In this document: one piece after another, positions 6,844 to 14,342 of the stretch
Position numbering within the stretch: the stretch's first letter is position 1
Layout of the letters: every line of letters begins with the position of its first letter
Source: an uncultured Christensenellaceae bacterium
GTDB taxonomy: Bacteria; Bacillota; Clostridia; Christensenellales; Christensenellaceae
Assembly (NCBI GenBank): GCA_934373295.1
Contig: CAKROK010000054.1
Coordinates: 1-14,924 of the forward strand
Direction: 5' to 3'
DNA length: 14,924 nucleotides
Notes under the pieces: model-generated
The model's input: only the letters and a program-made list of their open reading frames with translations
Databases searched by the model: none
What the model was told of the DNA's origin: nothing
Made by a program: the position numbers and the translations under genes

Positions 6844-6889
6844 ATTATATTGGCTATTATATGGTAAATCACGGAAAAAAATTTGCGAA
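6844..6889 (-). promoter_or_regulatory. Promoter and conserved box of the RNA array-rtcB operon
   Basis: A perfect TATAAT (6844-6849) lies 19 bp downstream of a 21-bp box (6869-6889). On the minus strand the box reads TTCGCA, three partly variable bases, six T, then CCGTGA. The same box occurs before the WYL operon (9080-9100) with 19/21 identity and identical spacing to its -10. With a 17-bp spacer the -35 is GTGATT, a poor match that overlaps the box, so activation by a bound regulator is likely. The box begins right after the stop codon of the second WYL gene. A second TATAAT at 6856-6861 lies closer to the box. Confidence 0.7.
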
Positions 6890-7798
6890 CTATTTCAGTC
6901 CGCAATTTATTTGAGACGTCAGCCTCTCTTTTATCAGGTTTACAAAGTGCTGCGGCGCTATCACCTTCACATACGGCCCGAACGAAAGCACGCGGATCAC
7001 CATCTCCGTCTCATCGTCTTCATAGTATTTCAGATGAAGTATGTACTTTTCGTCGTCCACTCGCTCCGTGCGCTTTTCAAAGTGAGCAAAATGCATCATG
7101 GCGCGTTCAAGCGCATTTCGCCCGTTTGTTATTTCAAGCGTCAGATCCATTCGCCGCGCTTCAAAAGGCACGCCGCGCCACGATCTTTCTCCCGTATAGT
7201 ATTCACAGCTTTCTATCCGTCCGAGGTTTTTATATCTAAATCTGCATCCTTCCGCAATTACGCGAATCTTATCGTCCTTTAACGAATATTCAAACCCTCT
7301 CGGGCAAAACCACGCGCCGGTTCGCCTCCCGTGCCGGTTTTTCATGCTCACCGCAACCTGACGATGCTCCCGCATCGCGCTCAAAAGCAGCCGAAAATTG
7401 CATATATATCTTTCATCCTCAAACGGGTCTCCATCCGAATATTGATCGTATATTCGATAATCCTCTCTTGTAAACAGCGGCTCGACATCACTAAGCTCCG
7501 GCATTTCAACGTCAAACAGCTTTATTCTCGGGTCATTCGCGACCGCCTTGAGCCACCGTTTTTCAAGCAGCGTGAGCGGCATGGTGGGTCTATGCTTTAA
7601 AACCGGCGAAAGATCGTCGTTTAAAAGAGGCCATTTTCCGCTTTTTAGCGACGGGATTATTTTAAGCGCGCTTTCCGAAAACGCCTCGCGCGAGACTATC
7701 TCCCGCATGTCCGCCTCCGTCATCTGCATATCAAACGCCGTTTCCAAAATACGTGCGACGGTGTTATAATACGCGCTGTAAAGCTCGCTAAAAAGCAT
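6890..7798 (-). CDS. WYL-domain protein, second of pair
   Basis: This is a 302-residue protein of the WYL-domain type, which act as ligand-responsive regulators, often of nucleic-acid stress and defence genes. Its middle part (about 130-210) has the beta-rich WYL-like pattern (QVAVSMKNRHGRRTGAWFCP, then YSLKDDKIRVIAEG). The C-terminus has the characteristic extension ending FGPYVKVIAPQHFVNLIKERL. The N-terminal 100 residues are mostly helical, with no clear DNA-binding helix-turn-helix visible to me. I chose the ATG at 7798, which has a strong GGGAGGTGAT site; a longer in-frame start at 7867 lies inside the upstream gene and looks spurious. It overlaps the upstream WYL gene by 11 bp, so translation is probably coupled. 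It may be a partner or inducer-sensing subunit. Confidence 0.8.
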   Translation of the reverse strand: MLFSELYSAYYNTVARILETAFDMQMTEADMREIVSREAFSESALKIIPSLKSGKWPLLNDDLSPVLKHRPTMPLTLLEKRWLKAVANDPRIKLFDVEMPELSDVEPLFTREDYRIYDQYSDGDPFEDERYICNFRLLLSAMREHRQVAVSMKNRHGRRTGAWFCPRGFEYSLKDDKIRVIAEGCRFRYKNLGRIESCEYYTGERSWRGVPFEARRMDLTLEITNGRNALERAMMHFAHFEKRTERVDDEKYILHLKYYEDDETEMVIRVLSFGPYVKVIAPQHFVNLIKERLTSQINCGLK

Positions 7799-9032
7799 TT
7801 TTATCACCTCCCGACACGCCGTACATCTCGTACATTTTCCTGATATCTGCCTTAAACCCGTTTTCAACAGTGCGGTTTGAAAAGCTGAGTTTGGTTATGC
7901 GGCATATAAACGTGCGTATCCACGGGAGCATCTCCGTCGTGTCTATCACATCCGCGCTGTATCTGTATCGATTTTCATCAAGCTTTTCCACTCTGCCGCA
8001 GCGCTTTTCCCGCTCAAGACGGTTTATTATGTGTCTTTCGTCATCGCCGATTTTTATTTCAAACTCGACATGTTCGAGCCGCGTTATGTCTCGCTTGCAG
8101 CTCACGCCCCACATGTGCCGCTCAATCCCCTTCAGCTCATCTCTCAACTCATCGAATCGCTCGCATATTTCGTCCTCAATGACGACTTTTGACATATAGT
8201 CCAGGCGATATGATTCAAATCGACCGCTGCTCTCGTTAAATGCGATGAGATTCTGCCGTCCGTTCTGCGCGCTGATGCATATCCTTAACGGAACGAGCCT
8301 CACCCCGCGAATCTTTTTAGAATGTCTGGCGAGATTATCGGCGGTTATAAAGCGGCGGCCGCCCATCGCCTCAAACAGCTCTGCCATAACTGCACTGTCC
8401 ATCGCCTGCGTCATATAGTGATGCTTAAACGAAAAGAGATCATCGTGTGCAGCCGCTTTATCCTGAATAAACGAGCCGATCACGCCGCAGGGCGCCGCTT
8501 CCGAAAAGAAGTCTACCGCATCCGAAAGAGCGCTTATATCCGTTTGCGGACTGCGGCTGTAAAGCACCTTTCTTCCGCATTTTTCGGTGGATATTATCCC
8601 CTCGTTCACGTATTCCTTCAGTTTTTTGCGCAAGGTGGATTCATCAAAGCTCATTTTTGAAGATATCAGCGCGTCGATTTCATCTACCAGCTCATTAAGC
8701 GATTTTTTCACATCAGGTGCATACAAGATATCAAAAATCGCGAAATGAAGGGTTATGTCTCCGTCTGTAAAGCTCTTCGCCTTCCAAGCCCTGTAAAACG
8801 GATTATTTGACACAGCTCTGCTATCCACGGATAAAAAGACGTTCTTACCCTCAGGTGTTTGAGAAAAGCGCATATAGTCGCCCAGCCAGCTCTCCAAACG
8901 CCTGCGCTCATCGTCATATGAGCGCGCGCTCTTTGCGTCATATTCGCTTCTGCTCTTAAAACCGTAAACATAAAACTCGCGCATATATGCCCGTATCTTT
9001 TCAAAATTCTTTATAAGCTCGCTATATGCCAC
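7788..9032 (-). CDS. WYL-domain transcriptional regulator, first of pair
   Basis: This is a 414-residue protein with a winged-helix-like region around 110-160 (SLNELVDEIDALI, then TLRKKLKEYVNEGII and a short beta wing). A WYL-type ligand-binding core follows at about 205-290 (LFEAMGGRRF, RGVRLVPLRI, NLIAFNESSGRFESYRLD) and a C-terminal WCX-type extension at about 318-400 (MLPWIRTF). WYL proteins bind nucleic-acid or nucleotide ligands and control transcription. Translation starts at GTG 9032, preceded by GGAGGAGGT. The gene has a promoter carrying the same 21-bp box as the rtcB operon, so it may regulate itself and the RNA repair genes. The box overlaps a weak -35, which favours an activator role. 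Its ligand is unknown. Confidence 0.85.
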   Translation of the reverse strand: MAYSELIKNFEKIRAYMREFYVYGFKSRSEYDAKSARSYDDERRRLESWLGDYMRFSQTPEGKNVFLSVDSRAVSNNPFYRAWKAKSFTDGDITLHFAIFDILYAPDVKKSLNELVDEIDALISSKMSFDESTLRKKLKEYVNEGIISTEKCGRKVLYSRSPQTDISALSDAVDFFSEAAPCGVIGSFIQDKAAAHDDLFSFKHHYMTQAMDSAVMAELFEAMGGRRFITADNLARHSKKIRGVRLVPLRICISAQNGRQNLIAFNESSGRFESYRLDYMSKVVIEDEICERFDELRDELKGIERHMWGVSCKRDITRLEHVEFEIKIGDDERHIINRLEREKRCGRVEKLDENRYRYSADVIDTTEMLPWIRTFICRITKLSFSNRTVENGFKADIRKMYEMYGVSGGDKNAF

Positions 9033-9054
9033 TTTTACGCACCTCCTCCTTATA

Positions 9055-9100
9055 ATTCTATATCGATTTTACTATATTTTCACGGAAAAAAGTATGCGAA
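9055..9100 (-). promoter_or_regulatory. Promoter and conserved box of the WYL operon
   Basis: The 21-bp box (9080-9100) matches the one at 6869-6889 at 19 positions. TAGAAT (9055-9060) lies 19 bp downstream, the same distance as at the rtcB promoter. The implied -35 is GTGAAA, weak and inside the box. The predicted transcript would start close to the ribosome binding site, giving a very short leader. TAAAAT (9066-9071) and TATAGT (9071-9076) are alternative -10 elements. Confidence 0.65.
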
Positions 9101-9173
9101 ACCGCCCCGTTATCATAGCGCCGTTATTCGCCGTATATTATGGATTCTATCATGAGCGCGGCGAAAACTCAAC

Positions 9174-9205
9174 AAAAAAACGACCCTGCGTTATGCAGAG
9201 CCGTT
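9174..9205 (-). terminator. Rho-independent terminator after groL
   Basis: An 11-bp stem with two G-U pairs (9179-9189 with 9195-9205) and a 5-nt loop is followed on the minus strand by seven T residues (9174-9180, partly pairing). It lies 21 nt after the groL stop codon and separates groESL from the WYL operon. Confidence 0.88.
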
Positions 9206-9226
9206 TTAATTAACCTATTTTTTATA

Positions 9227-10855
9227 TCAATACATCCCGCCCATACCGGGAGCTGCTGCCGGAGCCGGCGGCTCGGGAGCGGGGATATCGGTGACGATGC
9301 TTTCCGTCGTGAGCAGCATTGCGGATACGGACGCCGCGTTCTGGATAGCGGAACGGGTTACCTTTGTCGGGTCGAGGATGCCCGCCTCGATCATGTCGGT
9401 GTATACGTCGTTATATGCGTCATAGCCGAAGTACTTGCTGTCGGATTCTCTTATCTTCTCGACGATGATAGAGCCTTCAAGACCTGCGTTTGCGGCGATC
9501 TGCCTTACGGGCTCCTCCAGCGCACGCAGTATGATGCTTACGCCCGTCTTTTCATCGCCGGTAGTGTTGTCAAGCAGCGCCTTTACGTTGCCCTCTACCT
9601 TGAGAAGAGCCGTGCCGCCGCCCGGGACTATGCCCTCCTCGACAGCCGCCCTCGTCGCTGCGAGCGCGTCCTCTATACGCATCTTCATTTCCTTCATCTC
9701 GGTCTCGGTAGCCGCGCCGACCTGTATAACAGCTACGCCGCCCGCGAGCTTGGCGAGTCTCTCCTGGAGCTTCTCTCTGTCATAATCGGAGGAAGTCTCT
9801 TCAATCTGCGCCTTGATGGACTTAACTCTTGCAGCAAGAGCTTCAGCGTCGCCTCTGCCCTCGACGATGGTGGTGTTCTCCTTATCGACCTTTATCTGAC
9901 GAGCGGAGCCTAACATGTCGATGGTGGCGTCCTTGAGCTCAATGCCGACCTCCTCGGAGATGACCGTGCCGCCCGTGAGAACGGCGATATCTCTTAACAT
10001 TTCCTTTCTCCTGTCGCCAAAGCCGGGAGCCTTAACGGCGACGCAGTTGAAAGTACCTCTAATCTTGTTGACAACGAGAGTCGCAAGTGCTTCGCCCTCT
10101 ACGTCATCCGCGATTATCATGAGCTTCTTACCGGATTGAACGACCTGCTCGAGTAAGGGAAGAATTTCCTGAATGTTCGTTATCTTCTTATCGGTTATTA
10201 AGATGAGCGGCTCGTCATATACGCACTCCATCTTGTCAGTATCGGTGACCATGTATGCGGACGCATAGCCTCTGTCAAACTGCATACCTTCAACGACCGC
10301 AAGGTCGGTCTTCATGGTCTTGGATTCCTCAACCGTGATGACGCCCTCGTTTCCGACCTTTTCCATAGCTTGCGCGATGAGCTTGCCGATTTCAGCATCG
10401 CCCGCGGAGATGGAGGCTACCTGCTCGATGGAGGAAGAACCCTTAACGGGCTGTGAAAGCTCCTTTAAGCCCTCGACCGCCGCATCGGTCGCCTTCAAAA
10501 TGCCTCTCTTGATGCCCATCGGGTTTGCGCCCGCCGCGACATTTTTAAGACCCTCTCTTATGATGGCCTGTGCTAAAAGAGTAGCGGTGGTCGTGCCGTC
10601 GCCCGCGACGTCGTTCGTCTTTGTAGCGACCTCTTTTACGAGCTGCGCGCCCATGTTCTCAAAGGGATCTTCAAGCTCAATCTCCTTTGCTATTGTTACG
10701 CCGTCGTTCGTGATGAGCGGCGTGCCGAATTTCTTATCGAGAACGACGTTCCTGCCCTTGGGGCCCATGGTCGTCTTTACCGTGTTAGCTAATTGATTAA
10801 CGCCCGCCTCGAGCGCTCTTCTTGCATCCTCGCCGAATTTAATCTGCTTTGCCAT
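9227..10855 (-). CDS. groL: Chaperonin GroEL (60 kDa)
   Basis: GroEL forms the double-ring chaperonin that folds proteins in the cytosol with the GroES lid, using ATP. The 542-residue product is full length. Visible family blocks are TVKTTMGPKGRNVVLDKKFG near residue 30, NDGVTIAKEIELEDPFENMG, VAGDGTTTATLLAQ (ATP site), KAPGFGDRRKEML, and the signature AAVEEGIVPGGG near residue 405. It ends in a short GMGGMY tail after a Pro/Ala-rich stretch. The ATG at 10855 has AAGGAAG upstream. It follows groS after 23 bp, so both are expressed from the CIRCE-controlled promoter. The sequence shows nothing unusual. Confidence 0.98.
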   Translation of the reverse strand: MAKQIKFGEDARRALEAGVNQLANTVKTTMGPKGRNVVLDKKFGTPLITNDGVTIAKEIELEDPFENMGAQLVKEVATKTNDVAGDGTTTATLLAQAIIREGLKNVAAGANPMGIKRGILKATDAAVEGLKELSQPVKGSSSIEQVASISAGDAEIGKLIAQAMEKVGNEGVITVEESKTMKTDLAVVEGMQFDRGYASAYMVTDTDKMECVYDEPLILITDKKITNIQEILPLLEQVVQSGKKLMIIADDVEGEALATLVVNKIRGTFNCVAVKAPGFGDRRKEMLRDIAVLTGGTVISEEVGIELKDATIDMLGSARQIKVDKENTTIVEGRGDAEALAARVKSIKAQIEETSSDYDREKLQERLAKLAGGVAVIQVGAATETEMKEMKMRIEDALAATRAAVEEGIVPGGGTALLKVEGNVKALLDNTTGDEKTGVSIILRALEEPVRQIAANAGLEGSIIVEKIRESDSKYFGYDAYNDVYTDMIEAGILDPTKVTRSAIQNAASVSAMLLTTESIVTDIPAPEPPAPAAAPGMGGMY

Positions 10856-10878
10856 AATCGCTTACTTCCTTCCTGTTA

Positions 10879-11163
10879 TTACTCTACGATCGCGAGAATC
10901 TCGCTGTTTTTGACTATCGTATATTCTTCGCCGTCGATCTTGACCTCTGTTCCGGAATACTTTGAACATATTACCTTATCGCCGACCTTTACGCTCATTA
11001 CGACTTCCTTACCCTCTATCATACCGCCGGGGCCGACTGCTACGACCTCTGCAAACTGAGGCTTTTCCTGAGAAGCGGAAGTTAAAACTATGCCGCTCTT
11101 AGTCGTCTTTTCGATCTCAGCGGGCTTTACAACAACTCTGTCTCCTAAAGGTTTAACTGTCAT
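10879..11163 (-). CDS. groS: Co-chaperonin GroES (10 kDa)
   Basis: GroES is the heptameric lid of GroEL. The 94-residue product carries the family start KPLGDRVVVKPAE, the mobile-loop region KTTKSGIVLT, the VVAVGPGG turn and the end block KVGDKVICSKYSGTEVKIDGEEYTIV. The ATG at 11163 has GGAGGT upstream. It is the first gene of the groESL operon, with the HrcA operator (CIRCE) in its leader. The hrcA gene is not in the window. Confidence 0.98.
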   Translation of the reverse strand: MTVKPLGDRVVVKPAEIEKTTKSGIVLTSASQEKPQFAEVVAVGPGGMIEGKEVVMSVKVGDKVICSKYSGTEVKIDGEEYTIVKNSEILAIVE

Positions 11164-11217
11164 GGTTAATGACCTCCTATTAATATTCTACTGCATTATT
11201 TGCACTGTCGATTATTG

Positions 11218-11244
11218 TTAGCACTCATTTACATCGAGTGCTAA
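11218..11244 (-). promoter_or_regulatory. CIRCE operator (HrcA binding site)
   Basis: TTAGCACTC (11218-11226), nine spacer bases and GAGTGCTAA (11236-11244) match the CIRCE consensus perfectly. It lies just downstream of the groS -10, where bound HrcA repressor would block transcription at normal temperature. Confidence 0.97.
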
Positions 11245-11255
11245 TCACTGTCTTT

Positions 11256-11283
11256 ATTATAGTTGATTGTGGTTAAATAACAA
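11256..11283 (-). promoter_or_regulatory. groESL promoter
   Basis: TTGTTA (11278-11283) and a perfect TATAAT (11256-11261) are separated by 16 bp. CIRCE starts 11 bp after the -10, the classical arrangement for HrcA control. Confidence 0.8.
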
Positions 11284-11287
11284 CAAT

Positions 11288-11313
11288 AAAAAAGGGTCAA
11301 ATTCATCCTTTAT
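11288..11313 (-). terminator. Weak possible terminator after znuB
   Basis: On the minus strand AAAGG, about 11 nt and CCTTT are followed by more T residues. The stem is only about 5 bp and A/T-rich, and it lies some 60 nt after the znuB stop codon, so termination here is doubtful. Confidence 0.25.
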
Positions 11314-11369
11314 TTTCAAGCATTGCCATATTTTCTCCGATTATCTCCCATTTTCTTTTATTTTCTATA

Positions 11370-12197
11370 TCATCTTCTCAAAATCGCTCCCATCGCGCAG
11401 AATATCGCAAACGTGACGATATCCGCCGCCACTATCGTAGCACCCACAGGCGTGGAGAGCAATATCGACAAAACTATGCCCAAAACGGTGCTTATGACGG
11501 ATATTGCCGCCGCGGCGACAGTCACGCTTTTAAAGCTCTTAAACACGCGCATTGCGCACAGCGCAGGGAAAACTATGAGCGCAGACGTCAATAACGAGCC
11601 GGCGAGGTTCATCGCCAAAACTATTATCACAGCACAGGCTATCGCCGTCACCGTGTTGTATGCCCCCGCATTTATTCCCGCCGATGCGGCGAAATTTTCA
11701 TCGAACGTCACGGCGAATATCCTATTATAAAAGATGATAAACAGCGCCAGTACTATCAAACAAATCACTGCGCACACCGCGACCTCGCCGGACGACAGCG
11801 TCAAAATCGCCGTCGAGCCGAAAAGCGAGCCGCAAACGTCTCCCGATACATTGCCCGACGTGGAAAACACGTTCATGAGCAGATATCCCACCGCGAGCGC
11901 GCCCACCGACACCGCCGCGATCATCGCATCCCCCTTGACGTGCTTTCCTCCGCGCAGCATGAGCACCGCCGCCGCGACCGTCACGGGCATGACGATCGCC
12001 ATCTGATTTACCATAACATTGAGCACGGACGCGACCGCCATCGCGCCGAACGCGACGTGAGAAAGCCCGTCGCCTATGAACGAAAAGCGCTTTAACACGA
12101 GGCACACGCCCAGCACCGCGGCGCACAGCGCTATGAGCACGCCCGCTATGAGCGCATATCTCACGAACGGATAGTTAAAATACTCTAATATACTCAT
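11370..12197 (-). CDS. znuB: Zinc ABC transporter permease (ZnuB/AdcB type, ABC-3 family)
   Basis: This is a 275-residue integral membrane protein of the ABC-3 metal permease family with about eight hydrophobic segments. The start MSILEYFNYPFVRYALIAG and the block KRFSFIGDGLSHVAFGA are typical of ZnuB/AdcB/TroC permeases, as are the later segment GSLLTSALIVFPALCAMRVFKS and the C-terminal GATIVAADIV region. It forms the channel through which ZnuC drives metal delivered by ZnuA. The ATG at 12197 overlaps the znuC stop codon (ATGA), with GAGAGG upstream, so translation is coupled. Zinc rather than manganese is inferred from the partner ZnuA and the Fur-family gene in the operon. Confidence 0.93.
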   Translation of the reverse strand: MSILEYFNYPFVRYALIAGVLIALCAAVLGVCLVLKRFSFIGDGLSHVAFGAMAVASVLNVMVNQMAIVMPVTVAAAVLMLRGGKHVKGDAMIAAVSVGALAVGYLLMNVFSTSGNVSGDVCGSLFGSTAILTLSSGEVAVCAVICLIVLALFIIFYNRIFAVTFDENFAASAGINAGAYNTVTAIACAVIIVLAMNLAGSLLTSALIVFPALCAMRVFKSFKSVTVAAAAISVISTVLGIVLSILLSTPVGATIVAADIVTFAIFCAMGAILRR

Positions 12198-12892
12198 TTT
12201 TCCTCTCCTCTCACGCCGAAAACGCTGGCCGCGCCGCTTTTGAGATAGTCCTCCGTCTTTCCGAAAAACAGCAGCTTATGCGCTATGTGAAGTATGTGCG
12301 ACGAGTATTTGACCGCCGCGGCAATGTCATGCGTGACCATTATGACCGTCATCCCCCCTCTGTTGAGCGCGGATATCAGCTCATACATCTCCTCCGTCAC
12401 GGCGGGGTCAAGCCCGGTCACGGGTTCATCCAGCAATAGCAGCTTTTTCGCCGCGCAAAGCGCCCTGCATAACAGAACCCTCTGCTGCTGCCCTCCGGAA
12501 AGCTCGCGATAGCTCTTTTTTCTTATATCGAATATGCCCATATCGCGCATATTTTTCGCCGCGCGTTCCCGCTGCTCTCTATTTAAAAACAGTCCCTCGC
12601 CGATAAGCCCCGAGCAGACGGCCTCCTCCACAGACGCGGGAAAGTCGCGCTGGACCTCCGTCTGCTGCGGGAGATAGCCGATGCTCCCCCGTTTGCAGTC
12701 ATCTGAAAGCTCGATATTACCCGAAATGGGCTGAACTCTGCCCAAAAGCGCCTTTATGAGCGTACTCTTACCCGAGCCGTTTTCGCCCACTATACTCAAA
12801 TAGTCGCCCTCGTTCACCTCAAAATTTATATCCTTTATGACCGTTTTTCCGTCATAGCCCAACTGTACGTTTTTACAAATGATCTGTGCCAT
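12194..12892 (-). CDS. znuC: Zinc ABC transporter ATP-binding protein (ZnuC/AdcC type)
   Basis: This 232-residue ABC ATPase has all motifs: Walker A GENGSGKST (36-44), Q-loop Gln 76, signature LSGGQQQR (131-138), Walker B LLLLDEP (Asp 155, Glu 156) and switch His 188. It supplies energy for metal uptake through ZnuB. The ATG at 12892 has AGGAGGA upstream, overlapping the end of znuA, and its stop overlaps the znuB start. The closest general type is the ZnuC/MntB metal-importer ATPases. Confidence 0.94.
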   Translation of the reverse strand: MAQIICKNVQLGYDGKTVIKDINFEVNEGDYLSIVGENGSGKSTLIKALLGRVQPISGNIELSDDCKRGSIGYLPQQTEVQRDFPASVEEAVCSGLIGEGLFLNREQRERAAKNMRDMGIFDIRKKSYRELSGGQQQRVLLCRALCAAKKLLLLDEPVTGLDPAVTEEMYELISALNRGGMTVIMVTHDIAAAVKYSSHILHIAHKLLFFGKTEDYLKSGAASVFGVRGEEK

Positions 12893-12901
12893 GCGTTCCT
12901 C

Positions 12902-13837
12902 CTATGAAAGTGCCTCGATTATCGCATCGAGGTTTTTTCCCATCAGCGTGAGATAGACCGTCCCGTCGCCCGATACCTCGCCCGACGTGGACTGCATCGG
13001 GTCCAAATATAGCTTTTCAAGCTGCGTTTTCTTAACATTCTGCGCTATCGTATCCGCGAGCTGGTCGTCGTCCCCTTTAGGGACTATTTCGTATTTTATT
13101 CCCAACTCATCCGCTTTTTGCGCCAAAAATGCGACCGTCTCAAAGCTGGCCTCCGTCTCCGCAGAGCAGCCCTCAAACGCTGCATAGTAATCTATCGAAT
13201 AGTCGTGAAGAAGATACGCGAATGCAAATCTCCCCGCAAACAGCAGTGTATTTCCCCGGCAATAGTCGAGCTTTTCTTTAAAATCCCGCTCAAGCGCGTT
13301 CAGCTTATCCTTATATTCATCCGTATTTTCGCGATAGAACTGCGCATTATTCTCATCAACCTCGCAGAGCGCGGCGCATATCCCGTCGCATATCTCCGCG
13401 GCGTTTTTTAATGACAGCCAGACGTGCTCGTCATATTCATCATCGTGGTCGTGATGCTCCTCCATGCCCTCGATGTGCTTCTCATGCATGAGGTGCGCAT
13501 ATTGCATCATCTCGATAGCGCGGGTGTCCTTTGCCGAGGTCTGCAATAGCTTATCCGCCCAGCTTTCCGAGCTTCCTCCGCAATATATGAACAGGTCGGC
13601 GGAGGCTATCTCGATGATGTCGTGCGCCGTGGGCAGATAGCTGTGCATATCCGCGCCGTTATCCGCCAAAAGAATGACGTTTGCATCCGTGTTTTTGGTT
13701 ATCGCGCTTGCCCAGTCGTATTCGACAAAGGATGCGCAAACTATCTTTGTCCCCGAATTAGTTTGCGTTTGAGGGGCGCATGAGCAGGCCGTCAGCAGCA
13801 AAATAATCGCCAAAACAACGCAAATCAGCCTTTTCAC
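12902..13837 (-). CDS. znuA: Zinc-binding lipoprotein (ZnuA/AdcA type)
   Basis: This is the solute-binding lipoprotein that captures zinc outside the membrane for ZnuCB. I place the start at GTG 13837, which overlaps the stop of the Fur-family gene (GTGA) and has GGAGG 5 nt upstream. An ATG at 13849 is possible but contains that ribosome binding site, and longer in-frame starts run through the upstream gene. The 311-residue product has a signal peptide with lipobox LTAC (Cys 18). Metal ligands visible are His 65 (in DMHSY) and His 138 (EHVWLS). A flexible His/Asp/Glu-rich loop (115-138, seven His) is typical of zinc rather than manganese binders. The usual third ligand (HDAF-Y) is replaced by GRFAFAY. 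The block GCSAETEAS follows. Confidence 0.92.
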   Translation of the reverse strand: MKRLICVVLAIILLLTACSCAPQTQTNSGTKIVCASFVEYDWASAITKNTDANVILLADNGADMHSYLPTAHDIIEIASADLFIYCGGSSESWADKLLQTSAKDTRAIEMMQYAHLMHEKHIEGMEEHHDHDDEYDEHVWLSLKNAAEICDGICAALCEVDENNAQFYRENTDEYKDKLNALERDFKEKLDYCRGNTLLFAGRFAFAYLLHDYSIDYYAAFEGCSAETEASFETVAFLAQKADELGIKYEIVPKGDDDQLADTIAQNVKKTQLEKLYLDPMQSTSGEVSGDGTVYLTLMGKNLDAIIEALS

Positions 13838-14253
13838 GGCAGCCTCCATTCCTGCGCGCACTTTGCGCAAACGCCGTAAAGCACGGTATTCTCCCTGTCT
13901 ATGAGAAAATCGCTCGCGCTCAAAATCTCGCTCATCAGCTTTTCGGATTCCTCGTCGCTCATGTGCAAAAGCCGCCCGCAGCGCGTGCATTTCAGGTGAA
14001 AATGCCTGTCGCAGTGCTTTCCCGCGACGATCTGATAATACGACTGCCGCTCCCCTCGCTGTGAAAATCTCTTGACCTTGCCCTCGTCGCAAAGGCGGGA
14101 GAGCAGCCTATAGACCGTGCTCTTGCCCGGTGCATTTTCGCCCAGCTCGCTTTCCATCTCCTGCGCCGCCTGCTCCGCAGAAAACGCGGTCTGCGCATGT
14201 CTCGTCATGAAATCTATGAGCTGTTTTTTCTGTTCTGTATTATATGTAGACAT
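13834..14253 (-). CDS. zur: Fur-family metal-responsive repressor, probably Zur
   Basis: This 139-residue protein has the Fur fold: an N-terminal winged helix with recognition helix STVYRLLSRL (45-54), a HFHLKCTRCG block and two CxxC pairs (Cys 89/92 and Cys 129/132) for structural zinc. Fur proteins bind DNA when loaded with metal. The gene is the first of an operon with znuA, znuC and znuB, so it most likely senses zinc (Zur) and represses its own operon; I infer the metal from context only. The ATG at 14253 has GAGGA upstream. The promoter carries Fur-type inverted repeats. Its stop overlaps the znuA GTG start. Confidence 0.88.
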   Translation of the reverse strand: MSTYNTEQKKQLIDFMTRHAQTAFSAEQAAQEMESELGENAPGKSTVYRLLSRLCDEGKVKRFSQRGERQSYYQIVAGKHCDRHFHLKCTRCGRLLHMSDEESEKLMSEILSASDFLIDRENTVLYGVCAKCAQEWRLP

Positions 14254-14269
14254 ATTTTCCTCGATTCAA

Positions 14270-14307
14270 GAATGATTATGAGAATTATTTTGAGATTCAT
14301 TCTCAAA
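14270..14307 (-). promoter_or_regulatory. Fur/Zur-type operator
   Basis: A near-perfect inverted repeat TTTGAGA-5-TCTCAAA (14289-14307) resembles the 7-1-7 Fur-family box TGAGAAT-N-ATTCTCA. An overlapping half-site (TGAGAATTA) extends it toward 14270. It sits just after the -10, so a bound repressor would block the zur-znuACB promoter. Confidence 0.75.
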
Positions 14308-14311
14308 TTAT

Positions 14312-14338
14312 ATTATACCCTATCCGTCATTTTGTCAA
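14312..14338 (-). promoter_or_regulatory. zur-znuACB promoter
   Basis: A perfect TTGACA (14333-14338) and a perfect TATAAT (14312-14317) have a 15-bp spacer. An overlapping TAATAT gives 17 bp. The operator starts immediately downstream. Confidence 0.8.
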
Positions 14339-14342
14339 TCAT

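Noticed and set aside
7799..7867. Longer N-terminus for the second WYL protein
   Set aside because: It lies within the upstream WYL gene, is Cys/Arg-rich and unlike the family; the ATG at 7798 has a near-perfect ribosome binding site.
11725..12126. Arg-rich 133-codon open frame inside znuB
   Set aside because: Its composition is typical of an alternate frame of a GC-rich membrane protein gene, and it has no ribosome binding site.
13850..14092. N-terminal extension of the zinc-binding lipoprotein
   Set aside because: The extra 80 or so residues are Arg-rich and are the other frame of the Fur-family gene. The signal peptide and ribosome binding site place the start at 13837.
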